Below, piece after piece: positions 27,185 through 35,819 of a DNA stretch of 64,000 nt (position 1 is its first letter; the number at the start of each line of letters is the position of its first letter). The notes beneath the pieces were generated by a model that was not told the DNA's origin, searched no databases, and saw only the letters and a program-made list of their open reading frames with translations. The stretch spans positions 1 to 64,000 of the forward strand of contig NZ_JAHZSS010000019.1 of NCBI RefSeq assembly GCF_019457915.1, in the 5' to 3' direction. Made by a program: the position numbers and the translations under genes. This stretch comes from Neiella holothuriorum. Its GTDB lineage: Bacteria; Pseudomonadota; Gammaproteobacteria; Enterobacterales; Neiellaceae.

Positions 27185-29893
27185 GTGACCGATCTACAAG
27201 CCACTAACACCATCAAAACAACCTGCGCATACTGTGGCGTTGGCTGCGGCATTGAAGCCAAAGTGAATCCCCTAACGCGTGACGTATCGGTAACGGGCGA
27301 CAAAGCTCACCCTGCGAATTTCGGGCGTGTCTGCTCAAAAGGCTCATCATTAGGCGAAACCATTGATCTATCGAGCCGTTTGCTACACCCGTTCATTGGT
27401 GACGAACAAGTCCATTGGGACCAAGCTCTTGATGAAGTTGCCACCCGCTTCTCACAAATTATTGCCGAGCACGGCCCCGATGCCGTGGCATTTTACGGCA
27501 GCGGCCAGCTCCTGACCGAAGACTACTACGTCGCAAACAAGTTGATGAAAGGCTTTATCGGCAGCGGCAATATCGATACCAATAGTCGTTTATGTATGTC
27601 ATCGGCGGTGTCTGGTCACAAACGCGCTTTCGGTACTGACACCGTGCCGAACTGTTTTGAAGATTTAGAGTTGGCCGATTTAGTGGTGATCACCGGCTCC
27701 AACATGGCCTGGTGCCACCCTGTTTCGTATCAGCGGATTCGAGCAGCGAAAAGCAACAATCCCAACATGAAGGTGGTGGTGATTGATCCGCGTCGCACCG
27801 ACACCTGCGACATTGCCGATTTACACTTACCCATAGCTGCCGGATCTGATGTCGCGTTATTTAACGGCTTGCTTAATTACTTGGTTGAAGGCCAATACAT
27901 CGATCACGAATTCGTTGAAAGCCACACCGAAGGATTTGCCGAAGCCGTTGCCGCAAGTCAAGCAGACGGCGCAGCGTTAGCGGCCATTGCCAGTGAAACC
28001 CGATTATCCGAAAGGGACTTAGCAACCTTCTATAGCTGGTTTGCAGAAACCGATAAAACCGTCACTGCCTACAGTCAAGGCGTCAATCAATCGTCCAGCG
28101 GCGTCGATAAAGTGAACGCCATTATCAATTGTCACTTAGCCACTGGGCGCATCGGTAAACCGGGCAGCGGGCCGCTGTCAATGACCGGCCAACCCAATGC
28201 CATGGGCGGCCGTGAGGTTGGCGGTTTAGCCACCACATTGGCGGCTCACCTTGAGTTTAATATTGATGGCGACCGAGACCGTGTTGGCCGTTTCTGGAAC
28301 ACCACAACATTAGCGCAAGGGCCGGGCTTGCCAGCAGTCGATTTATTCGACGCCATTGCCGATGGCAAAGTCAAAGCGGTATGGATCATGGCCACCAACC
28401 CTGTGGTCAGTCTGCCAAACGCCGATAAGGTAAAAAAGGCTCTGCAACAGTGTCCATTTGTAGTGGTCAGTGATTGTGTGGCACAAACCGACACCATGGC
28501 ACTGGCCCACGTCAAACTGCCGGCTCAAGGCTGGAGTGAAAAAGACGGCATGGTGACCAACACCGAGCGCCGCATTTCGCATCAACGCGCGTTATTGCCT
28601 GCCGCTGGTGAGGCTAAACCAGATTGGTGGATTCTATCTCGAGTCGGGCAGCGACTGGGCTTTGAAGAGGCCTTTAACTACCAACATCAAGTTGAAGTTT
28701 TTCGAGAGCATGCCGCCTTATCTGGTTTTGAAAATACGCAGGCACAACGCTTACGTGACTTTGACATTTCGGCGCTTGCCGATATTTCGTTGGCAGATTA
28801 CAACAACTTTGAGCCGACTCAATGGCCAATCAATGCAGCTTATCCGAACGGCAAAACGCGATTCTTTTGCGATGGCCAATTCTACACGCCATCGCGTAAA
28901 GGCCAGTTTCTCGCCCTTCGCGCTAAACCACCAGAAAATCCAACCTGTGCAGATTACCCGCTGGTGCTAAATACCGGACGTTTGCGCGATCAATGGCACA
29001 CCATGACGCGCACCGCATTAGCGCCGCGCCTCAACCAGCACAAGCCCGAGCCGTTTGTTGAAGTACACCCGATCGATGCCAAGCAATATGGCTTGACCGA
29101 TGGCAGCCTCGCGGAACTCAGCAGTAAATGGGGCAAGATGTATGCGCGCGTCAACATTACGGACAAGCAGCAACCGGGTGATATTTTTGTTCCGATGCAT
29201 TGGACCGAACAACTGGCTAGCGCGGGTCGAATGGGGAGCTTGGTCAACCCTGTGGTTGATCCCATTTCCGCGCAACCAGAAAGTAAACACACGCCAGTAG
29301 CGATTACCGCATACCAAGCGCAATGGCATGGCTTTGTGTTAAGTCGTCAGACATTAACCAACTCAACGATTGATTATCAGGTGAAAGTCCCGTGTCAGGG
29401 CTATCTCCGTTATGAATTAGCCGATGTCTCAGCTGATCGTCCAAACATCAATTGGGCCAAGCAGTGGCTATCTGAAACGTACCCGAATCTAAACTGGCAG
29501 TACGTTGATGATCCGCAACATGGCGTATTACGGGTCGCAGGCTATCAAGCTAACGTATTGATGTGCGTGATGTGTATTGCTCCAGGTCCACAAACCTCAG
29601 TGTTGCCTGAACGCAATTTTCTCAGCTCATTGTTTGCGAAACCGTCTCTATCGGAAGTCGAACGGTTGGCATTGCTGTCAGGTTTACCAACGGCTGGCGC
29701 AGAGGATACTGGCGCCCAGGTTTGTGCGTGCTTCAATGTTGGCGAGAAGACCATTCGCAAAGCCATCACCGACAATGCCCTAACAACCTATCAAGAGGTT
29801 GGAAAATGCTGTAAAGCCGGTACCAACTGTGGCTCCTGTGTCCCCGAAATTAAAACGATTCTGGCTTCCATCGCCGAGCCACAACCGGCCTAG
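27185..29893 (+). CDS. nasA: Assimilatory nitrate reductase catalytic subunit with C-terminal [2Fe-2S] domain
   Basis: The 902-residue cytoplasmic molybdoenzyme reduces nitrate to nitrite. The N-terminal [4Fe-4S] ligands are Cys14, Cys17, Cys21 and Cys50 (CAYCGVGCG ... GRVC). The molybdopterin domains include SRLCMSSAV near 140 with the cysteine expected to bind Mo, GSNMAWCHPV and TGQPNAMGGREVGG. The C-terminal molybdopterin-binding part has NTGRLRDQWHTMTRT. A BFD-like [2Fe-2S] domain closes the protein (about 845-895: VCACFNVG and CKAGTNCGSC). This architecture is the Klebsiella-type NasA. The start is GTG directly abutting the preceding stop. No nitrite reductase follows within the window. 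Confidence 0.95.
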   Translation: MTDLQATNTIKTTCAYCGVGCGIEAKVNPLTRDVSVTGDKAHPANFGRVCSKGSSLGETIDLSSRLLHPFIGDEQVHWDQALDEVATRFSQIIAEHGPDAVAFYGSGQLLTEDYYVANKLMKGFIGSGNIDTNSRLCMSSAVSGHKRAFGTDTVPNCFEDLELADLVVITGSNMAWCHPVSYQRIRAAKSNNPNMKVVVIDPRRTDTCDIADLHLPIAAGSDVALFNGLLNYLVEGQYIDHEFVESHTEGFAEAVAASQADGAALAAIASETRLSERDLATFYSWFAETDKTVTAYSQGVNQSSSGVDKVNAIINCHLATGRIGKPGSGPLSMTGQPNAMGGREVGGLATTLAAHLEFNIDGDRDRVGRFWNTTTLAQGPGLPAVDLFDAIADGKVKAVWIMATNPVVSLPNADKVKKALQQCPFVVVSDCVAQTDTMALAHVKLPAQGWSEKDGMVTNTERRISHQRALLPAAGEAKPDWWILSRVGQRLGFEEAFNYQHQVEVFREHAALSGFENTQAQRLRDFDISALADISLADYNNFEPTQWPINAAYPNGKTRFFCDGQFYTPSRKGQFLALRAKPPENPTCADYPLVLNTGRLRDQWHTMTRTALAPRLNQHKPEPFVEVHPIDAKQYGLTDGSLAELSSKWGKMYARVNITDKQQPGDIFVPMHWTEQLASAGRMGSLVNPVVDPISAQPESKHTPVAITAYQAQWHGFVLSRQTLTNSTIDYQVKVPCQGYLRYELADVSADRPNINWAKQWLSETYPNLNWQYVDDPQHGVLRVAGYQANVLMCVMCIAPGPQTSVLPERNFLSSLFAKPSLSEVERLALLSGLPTAGAEDTGAQVCACFNVGEKTIRKAITDNALTTYQEVGKCCKAGTNCGSCVPEIKTILASIAEPQPA

Positions 29894-29914
29894 CGGCAAC
29901 GCCCTCATCATGTT

Positions 29915-29947
29915 GGCATTGGTGCTATTACCATTAGCACCAATGCC
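29915..29947 (+). terminator. 13-base perfect hairpin after nasA
   Basis: GGCATTGGTGCTA and TAGCACCAATGCC form a perfect 13-base stem around a 7-base loop, 21 bases after the nasA stop. No U-run follows, so it may protect the transcript end or act in Rho-dependent termination; a protein-binding palindrome is also possible. Confidence 0.45.
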
Positions 29948-30181
29948 CCTACTCCCAACGATTACTTCTTCACGCTGTCGTTGGCCATGACCTTTAGCAT
30001 TCCGTAGCCGTGCCTCAGTTAGTCGTTCAACCACCTGATTTTGCAGATGGTTGCTGCAGCGGCTATCCTAGCTGACTGTCATTGCCCTACTAGGGCTTTC
30101 GTGCTACCAATAACTTAATCAAGCACTTGCCTGAACAATACCCGCTGTTATCGATAAGCTTTGGGATAAGGAGATTTCGCT

Positions 30182-31213
30182 ATCACTGCCGTTGCTAAAC
30201 CCACCAAGAAAATCAATCACGAATTCAACATGGTGCGAGCATGCGCTTGTTTATCCATTACCTTGCTGCACTGCATGTTGTTCTTGCGTGATACCGTCCC
30301 CGTTACCATGCTCGATATTTATGACATTTTCAGAGTGCTGTTGTGTTTCGCTACGCCGGCGTTTGTGATGTTGTCAGAAACCTTAATCGCCCGCAGTTAC
30401 CATCAAAGCTTGCCCGACGCTTTTCTTGGTAAACGCTTGAAGTTTATCGTTGCACCATTTATCGCATTCGCCATTGTTTCCGAATTGGTGAAAGTGTTTG
30501 TGGTTGGAGAAGCCTTCGATCCGATGCGCCTTGGCAGCTACTTGTTGGGTAAATATCACGGCTGGTTTGTCATTGTGATTGTGCAGTTCTACCTGATGCA
30601 CATGGCAATCGTGAAGTTCAAACTGAGTCAGCTTAGTATTATTTTACTGACCAGTTTCATCACTTATTTCCACTACAAATATGTCACTCCACATATCGAT
30701 CATCGCGATTACAAATTCATCTTCACGACTTGGGCCGCGTTCTTTTGCTTTGGTTACTTTATTGGCCGCTACTACCAGCAAGTTATCGCATTTATTAAAC
30801 AAAATACCGGTCTTATCTACGGCCTAGCGATATTGAGTATTGCCATTTCCACCGCCAATTTCATTTACGATGGCAAGCTCGTCCATTCAAAATTATTCGA
30901 GAACATTCCACTTACCATCAGCCTGTTTGGCGTGTTGTTATTGGTGGGATTAAAGTTTGGCGATCGTTGGTGGGTACAGACGGTTAGTCGCTCGTCCTAC
31001 GGCATATATCTGGTGCACTGGCCCGTCATTGTGATTTACACCACCTACTTACCCATGGAGTCATTGAACTATTGGTTGTCTATTCCACTGTTATTCATCA
31101 TGACCACCATCACCTCCATTGTGATCGTTCGATCGTTTAACAACATTCCGCTTGGTCACTACATCGTCGGTAAAGACAATTATCGCGGCCCCAAAAAGGC
31201 TGTCGCCAAATAA
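30182..31213 (+). CDS. Acyltransferase family 3 membrane protein (possible ATC start)
   Basis: An integral membrane protein with about ten hydrophobic segments, resembling acyltransferase family 3 (OafA/MdoC-like), which transfers acyl groups to sugars or glycans at the inner membrane. Family-like features are NMVRACACLSITLLHCMLF at the start and GIYLVHWPVIV near the C-terminus. The first ATG (30230) has no ribosome-binding site and would cut into the conserved N-terminus. A perfect AAGGAG (30168-30173) sits 8 bases before an in-frame ATC at 30182, giving (M)TAVAKPTKKINHEFN, with a stop codon just upstream and no ATG, GTG or TTG between. Either ATC is used as start, an ATG has mutated, or the base is a sequencing error. 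The acceptor is unknown. Confidence 0.72.
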   Translation: MTAVAKPTKKINHEFNMVRACACLSITLLHCMLFLRDTVPVTMLDIYDIFRVLLCFATPAFVMLSETLIARSYHQSLPDAFLGKRLKFIVAPFIAFAIVSELVKVFVVGEAFDPMRLGSYLLGKYHGWFVIVIVQFYLMHMAIVKFKLSQLSIILLTSFITYFHYKYVTPHIDHRDYKFIFTTWAAFFCFGYFIGRYYQQVIAFIKQNTGLIYGLAILSIAISTANFIYDGKLVHSKLFENIPLTISLFGVLLLVGLKFGDRWWVQTVSRSSYGIYLVHWPVIVIYTTYLPMESLNYWLSIPLLFIMTTITSIVIVRSFNNIPLGHYIVGKDNYRGPKKAVAK

Positions 31214-31227
31214 TCTGTAGACCATAA

Positions 31228-31258
31228 AAAAAGCTCCTGAGTAGTTCAGGAGCTTTTT
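31228..31258. terminator. Bidirectional terminator between acyltransferase and Amt fusion genes
   Basis: AGCTCCTGA GTAGT TCAGGAGCT with flanking A-run and T-run lies between two convergent genes and can serve both. Confidence 0.9.
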
Positions 31259-31303
31259 CTATTACCCATCTCAACACCGTGCCAATAGCAGTAATACAGT
31301 CCG

Positions 31304-34300
31304 TTAGGCTACAACCTGCTGCGCGAGTAAGGTGCTGATGTGCTCTGGCGTCGTCGGCTTATGGAACAAATACCCCTGATAGATATTGCAACCTTTGAGC
31401 TGCAAAAACGCTAATTGTTCTGGGCTCTCAACGCCTTCGGCGACCGTGGTCAAATCGAGGTGCTGCGCCAGGCTAATGATGGTGGTACAAATTTGGCCAT
31501 CTTCGACTGTCGTGGCACACTCATCAACAAATGAGCGATCAATTTTGAGGATATCTAGCGGCAGTTTTTTCAAGTAATTTAATGACGAATAGCCGGTTCC
31601 AAAATCATCAACCGACAACTTCAAGTTCAGTGCTTTTAATGCCGTCATCACATCAATACAACGCTCAACATCGGTTAGCAGCACACCTTCGGTTATTTCA
31701 ACTTCCAGTAAATCGCCAGCAATTTGATAATGCTCCAATCGATCTTTGACGTACTCAACCAAGGGGCCAGAAACCATATGTCGACCAGAGATATTGACCG
31801 ACACGGGCACCAGCTCACAACCGGCTTTGCGCCAGCCATGCATTTGCTTAAGCACATCATCAATCGCCAATTCACCCAGTTGAATAATTAGATCGGACTC
31901 TTCCGCCAAAGGAATAAATTCAGCAGGAGAAATCAACCCTTCTTTCGGGTGCTGCCAACGCATAAGTGCCTCTAGGCCAACAATAGCGCCATCATTGAGC
32001 ACCTTAGGCTGATACACCATGTAGAACTGTTCTTGACTGGCAATCGCTTTGCGCATCTCCTGCTCATGATCGAAGTTTCGCGCTGCAGTTTTGGCCATGT
32101 CTGGGTGGAAAAGTTGATAGTTATCGCGGCCGCGTTGTTTGGCGCTGTACATGGCCAAATCAGCAAATTGCATCAATTGCTCGGCCGTTGCCAGGCCGCT
32201 ATCACCAATGGCGATCCCCACACTGGTTGGAATTTTTAGTTCACGCCCTTCGAGCTGCACAGGTTCGCGCATCACATCCAAAATAGCTTGTGCCTTGTCA
32301 CACGCTGCTGTGCTGGTAAACGCCCCTGTCACCAACACAACAAATTCGTCGCCGCCCCAGCGAGCGATTATATCTTTGCTGCGCGTGACACGAGTCAGGC
32401 GGTTGGCCACTTCACACAGTAAGTCATCACCGGCGCGATGCCCCAAGGTATCGTTAATGGTTTTGAAACGATCCAGATCGAGGAAGAACAACACTACCTG
32501 TTCTTGAAAACTAACGGATTGCTCTAAGGCTCGGATCAGCGAGTCCATGAGGTACGTTCGGTTGTACAAACCCGTAAGCGGATCACTATAAGCCAGTTGT
32601 TTGAGCTTTTCTTGCAGCTTTAACTGACGCGTCACATCACGGACATGCAAGGTAAATTCATTGCTACGGTCGCTTAAATTAGTCACCGTAACCGTAATTT
32701 CTGCGGGGAATTGATCGCCAGAGCTACGCATTAAAGTAAAAGCATTTCGGCGATTACGAAGCAAGCCCGAAGAAGATGAAAATTTATGCTGGAGGCTTTC
32801 TCGAACGGCAGCTTGTTGATCCGAAATAATGAACAACTCAATGAAGTCTTTGCCGGTCACATGGCGCTTCAAGTAACCAAATGTGCGTTCTGCAGCAGGG
32901 TTAAATTCAAGTACTCGCCCCAATAAATCGATGGTCACAATCGAATCCATCGACGAGTCCAGAATGGCGCTTTTGCGCATCTCACTGGAGCGGAAACGAT
33001 CAATGGCATCATCGCGCTTACCCATCTCGTCATTAACTTTAGCGATCACGTCATTGTACTGGCGAGCAATTTGGCCGACTTCGGTAAAGGGCTCAACCGG
33101 TACTGGCTCTGAAAACGAACCATCACGCTGTTGTTGATGCATGGAGCCAAGCAGGTCGATTAGCTCGGTTGAGGCTCGATGTTCGGAAATATTCATGCCT
33201 TGCAGCTCGTCGCTTGCAGACACTCGTAACGGCAACCAGCGGTTCAAAAGCCGCAAGGCGACGTAACTGACAATCACGCTGTAACTGCAAATGGCCATCA
33301 CACCGAGCAATTGCACGCCCAGCTGGGCGACACGGTCGAGCCCAGTCGCGAGGCTGTTCAAATCACCGAAAATCGCAACCGCCAACGTTCCCCAAATGCC
33401 AGCAAATAAATGTACCGGAACCACACCAAGGGCATCATCTATCTTTAATCGAGCAATGAGACGAGTGCCAAAAAACACCACTAAGCCAGCCACCATCCCA
33501 ATGATCATGGCCTCACTGGGCGCAACAGCATGACAACCGGCGGTAATACCCACCAAGCCAGCAAGCACGCCATTGAGAATGGCGCCAACATCAACATAAC
33601 GCTGCCAAACATAGTGGCAAATCGCCGCAACAACACCAGACCAAACGGCGGCTAAACAAGTGTTCAACAAAATCAACGGAACTTGGTCATTTAGCACCAA
33701 GGTGCTGCCACCGTTAAAGCCAAACCAACCAAGCCAGATCAACAAGGTACCCAGCACCGACATCGGCAGATTACTACCTTGCGGAATACGGCTGTTTTGT
33801 TCAAACCGCCCTTGGCGTGGGCCAATAATCAGAATGGCAGAGAGTGCGACACATCCGCCAACGGCATGAACCACGCTCGCACCTGCAAAATCGACAAAGC
33901 CAAGCGCTTCAAGCCAGCCTGAATTACCATTTTGATAAATCGAGGCCCATGCCCAATGGCCCGGAATAGGATAAATGATGGCGCAAAGAATAATGGCGGC
34001 AGCGAGGTAACCAAGAAAGCTCATACGCTCGGCCACGGCGCCCGACATCAAGGTAGCTGCGGTACCACAGAACATCATTTGGAAAATAAAGAAACTGACT
34101 TGCTGTGCTGATTGTTCCGCGCCAAACGCAAAACCGGAAAAGCCAACGAGCCCGCCGTTGGATTGGCCGAACATCAGTGCAAAACCAAATAACCAAAAGA
34201 TAATGGCGGCCACAATGAAATCTGCGATGTTTTTTGCGGCAACGTTAATACTGTTTTTACTGCGAATTTTCCCAGTTTCTAAACATAAAAAGCCCGCCTG

Positions 34301-34348
34301 CATGAAAAACACCAACACTGAGGCGATCAATAACCAAGAATATTCCAC
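31304..34348 (-). CDS. Ammonium transporter (Amt) fused to PAS-GGDEF-EAL
   Basis: A protein of about 1014 residues joins an Amt/Rh ammonium channel to a c-di-GMP signalling module. Amt part (1 to about 375): eleven membrane segments, CLETGKIRSKNSINVAAKN, FQMMFCGTAATLMSGAVAER, and the twin pore histidines in VVHAVGG (about 161) and PVHLFAGIWG (about 313). A linker with a HAMP-like helix follows, then PAS (about 440-560), GGDEF (intact GGDEF near 664, with inhibitory-site RSKD exactly five residues before it) and EAL (EALMRW near 793, DDFGTGYSS, KIDRSFV, AEGVES, YQGY). Both catalytic domains look intact. The start is set at GTG 34348 because CCGGAG lies 6 bases upstream; an ATG at 34375 has no such site. 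It is preceded by a sigma-54 promoter. Confidence 0.93.
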   Translation of the reverse strand: MEYSWLLIASVLVFFMQAGFLCLETGKIRSKNSINVAAKNIADFIVAAIIFWLFGFALMFGQSNGGLVGFSGFAFGAEQSAQQVSFFIFQMMFCGTAATLMSGAVAERMSFLGYLAAAIILCAIIYPIPGHWAWASIYQNGNSGWLEALGFVDFAGASVVHAVGGCVALSAILIIGPRQGRFEQNSRIPQGSNLPMSVLGTLLIWLGWFGFNGGSTLVLNDQVPLILLNTCLAAVWSGVVAAICHYVWQRYVDVGAILNGVLAGLVGITAGCHAVAPSEAMIIGMVAGLVVFFGTRLIARLKIDDALGVVPVHLFAGIWGTLAVAIFGDLNSLATGLDRVAQLGVQLLGVMAICSYSVIVSYVALRLLNRWLPLRVSASDELQGMNISEHRASTELIDLLGSMHQQQRDGSFSEPVPVEPFTEVGQIARQYNDVIAKVNDEMGKRDDAIDRFRSSEMRKSAILDSSMDSIVTIDLLGRVLEFNPAAERTFGYLKRHVTGKDFIELFIISDQQAAVRESLQHKFSSSSGLLRNRRNAFTLMRSSGDQFPAEITVTVTNLSDRSNEFTLHVRDVTRQLKLQEKLKQLAYSDPLTGLYNRTYLMDSLIRALEQSVSFQEQVVLFFLDLDRFKTINDTLGHRAGDDLLCEVANRLTRVTRSKDIIARWGGDEFVVLVTGAFTSTAACDKAQAILDVMREPVQLEGRELKIPTSVGIAIGDSGLATAEQLMQFADLAMYSAKQRGRDNYQLFHPDMAKTAARNFDHEQEMRKAIASQEQFYMVYQPKVLNDGAIVGLEALMRWQHPKEGLISPAEFIPLAEESDLIIQLGELAIDDVLKQMHGWRKAGCELVPVSVNISGRHMVSGPLVEYVKDRLEHYQIAGDLLEVEITEGVLLTDVERCIDVMTALKALNLKLSVDDFGTGYSSLNYLKKLPLDILKIDRSFVDECATTVEDGQICTTIISLAQHLDLTTVAEGVESPEQLAFLQLKGCNIYQGYLFHKPTTPEHISTLLAQQVVA

Positions 34349-34375
34349 TCGTTTCTCCGGAGCACTTAACAGCAT

Positions 34376-34586
34376 TAGCAGGCCATTGGTTACATTAAAC
34401 CCTGCTAAATGATCATTTTTATTGCAAAAAGCGCGCCGCTAAATAGGGCAAAACAGACGTAAATAAGAATTAGCTAATTAATTGATTTGATTAATGAAAT
34501 TTTTAATTAACAGTCAGTTAATAGAGTGCCGTTAGTTTGGTGCACCATAGAAATAGTCGCTTGGCGATCAAATGCACCAAAACAGA
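34376..34586 (-). promoter_or_regulatory. Upstream region of the Amt fusion gene with TGCACCA elements
   Basis: On the side distal to the gene are TGGTGCACCA (34538-34547, a perfect palindrome) and a second TGCACCA (34573-34579). The two TGCACCA copies start 32 bases apart, about three helical turns. They lie 105-160 bases upstream of the -24/-12 boxes, a usual distance for NtrC-type activators. The sequence between is AT-rich. NtrC binding is inferred from half-site similarity only. Confidence 0.45.
34424..34438 (-). promoter_or_regulatory. sigma-54 promoter of the Amt fusion gene
   Basis: On the minus strand CGGCGCG-CTTT-TTGCA resembles TGGCACG-N4-TTGCW. GG (34437-34436) and GC (34425-34424) are exactly 10 bases apart. 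The transcript would start near 34412, leaving a leader of about 60 bases to the GTG at 34348. Confidence 0.62.
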
Positions 34587-35777
34587 TCAATTGTCGTGTT
34601 GTTCAAGAACGCGAAGTTTAGCCTGATATAGACTTTCTTCTTGGTCCGTATAAGCATATTGATGAGCCAGTTGCATGGCCTCATTGGCTTGTTCAAGATT
34701 GCCGAGCCGATAATAACTCTTAGCCAAACCAAAATACGCTTCGTGAATGTAAGGCGCTAAATTATTGGCTCGCTTGAAACCATCAATCGCTTTGTCGATA
34801 TGCCCCTGCGCTAGCGCATTTTCGGCAATATCAATCCAACGATAGGGATTGTCATCAGTGGCTAATGGAAACTGCTCAATGATAAGTTCCGCTTCCGCAT
34901 GCCGTCCCTGATTGGTTAACAAGCGAGCGTAGTTGTTGACTGAGTTGGTAGAAAATTCCGAGTAATTCAAAGCGTAGCGATACACCAATTCTGCCTGTTG
35001 GCGCTGCCCAGTTTTACTGTACAGCACGGCCAACATATTAAGCGATTCTGGATTAAGCGGCGAAATTTCCAATCCTTTGGTAATGAGTGAAAATGCTCGA
35101 TCGTACTGCTGTCGAATAAGCGCATCAGCCGCTAAGTTTTGGTAAAACATAGCAATAAAATCTGCCGGTAGAACCCTGCTGCCAGACACGTCGCCGCGTT
35201 GAGGAAAATAGTCTATGACAATTTTCGGCTTGATCAGTGTCATCGCTCCGGGATTAGCTACAAAATTAGGATCATAGACGTGGCTTCGTACATGGCTCGA
35301 CAACATCATAATGTCGTCATAGCGACGGAAGATAGGCGCCACATTGACACGTTGATAGTTCACTTTTATGGTCACTAAATCAGCAAGCGCCGTTGTTAAA
35401 ATCGCTAGCGATAGGCAATTACCGGCTTGTCGGGATAAGGCTTCGTCAGCCGAATACGTTTGGCCTTTAAAGTCGAAGCCTGACAGCTTTTCTTCCAAGT
35501 AATGATACAAACGTTTATGGCCGGCAGTTTCGGCCTGCTCCGGCGCATGGTAATAGTTGAGGAAATCGGCTGTCTGGCTTTCAGTGAGCTGAAATATGTC
35601 CGTTTCTGCGATGACATCTTGTTGTGTAAACGCACTGGCGTCATAAGTCAGCGGTGGCGTTTGTTGCGGCGCTGGCGGTTTAGGCGCAGCACATCCAACC
35701 ATAGTCATCAGCACGACGGCCAACACAAGCTCTGGAAATCTGATGGCGCGTAGGAAAAATGGTATTAAACAAAACAT
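34587..35777 (-). CDS. TPR lipoprotein with transglutaminase-like domain
   Basis: The 396-residue protein has a hydrophobic leader ending in a lipobox-like MVGC (Cys near residue 29), so it is probably an envelope lipoprotein. The next part (about 55-200) has the look of a transglutaminase-like fold: QAGNCLSLAILTTALA places a Cys at the start of a helix and SSHVRSHVYDP supplies candidate His and Asp. The C-terminal half (about 215-390) is a series of tetratricopeptide repeats (for example NPESLNMLAVLYSKTGQ and EAYFGLAKSYYRLGN). Proteolytic or cross-linking activity is not proven. It is 42 bases downstream of the RND permease gene, in the same direction. Confidence 0.78.
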   Translation of the reverse strand: MFCLIPFFLRAIRFPELVLAVVLMTMVGCAAPKPPAPQQTPPLTYDASAFTQQDVIAETDIFQLTESQTADFLNYYHAPEQAETAGHKRLYHYLEEKLSGFDFKGQTYSADEALSRQAGNCLSLAILTTALADLVTIKVNYQRVNVAPIFRRYDDIMMLSSHVRSHVYDPNFVANPGAMTLIKPKIVIDYFPQRGDVSGSRVLPADFIAMFYQNLAADALIRQQYDRAFSLITKGLEISPLNPESLNMLAVLYSKTGQRQQAELVYRYALNYSEFSTNSVNNYARLLTNQGRHAEAELIIEQFPLATDDNPYRWIDIAENALAQGHIDKAIDGFKRANNLAPYIHEAYFGLAKSYYRLGNLEQANEAMQLAHQYAYTDQEESLYQAKLRVLEQHDN

Positions 35778-35819
35778 AACTAGCTCCCTGCCAGTTGCTT
35801 TAACCCCAAACGAGGTTAA

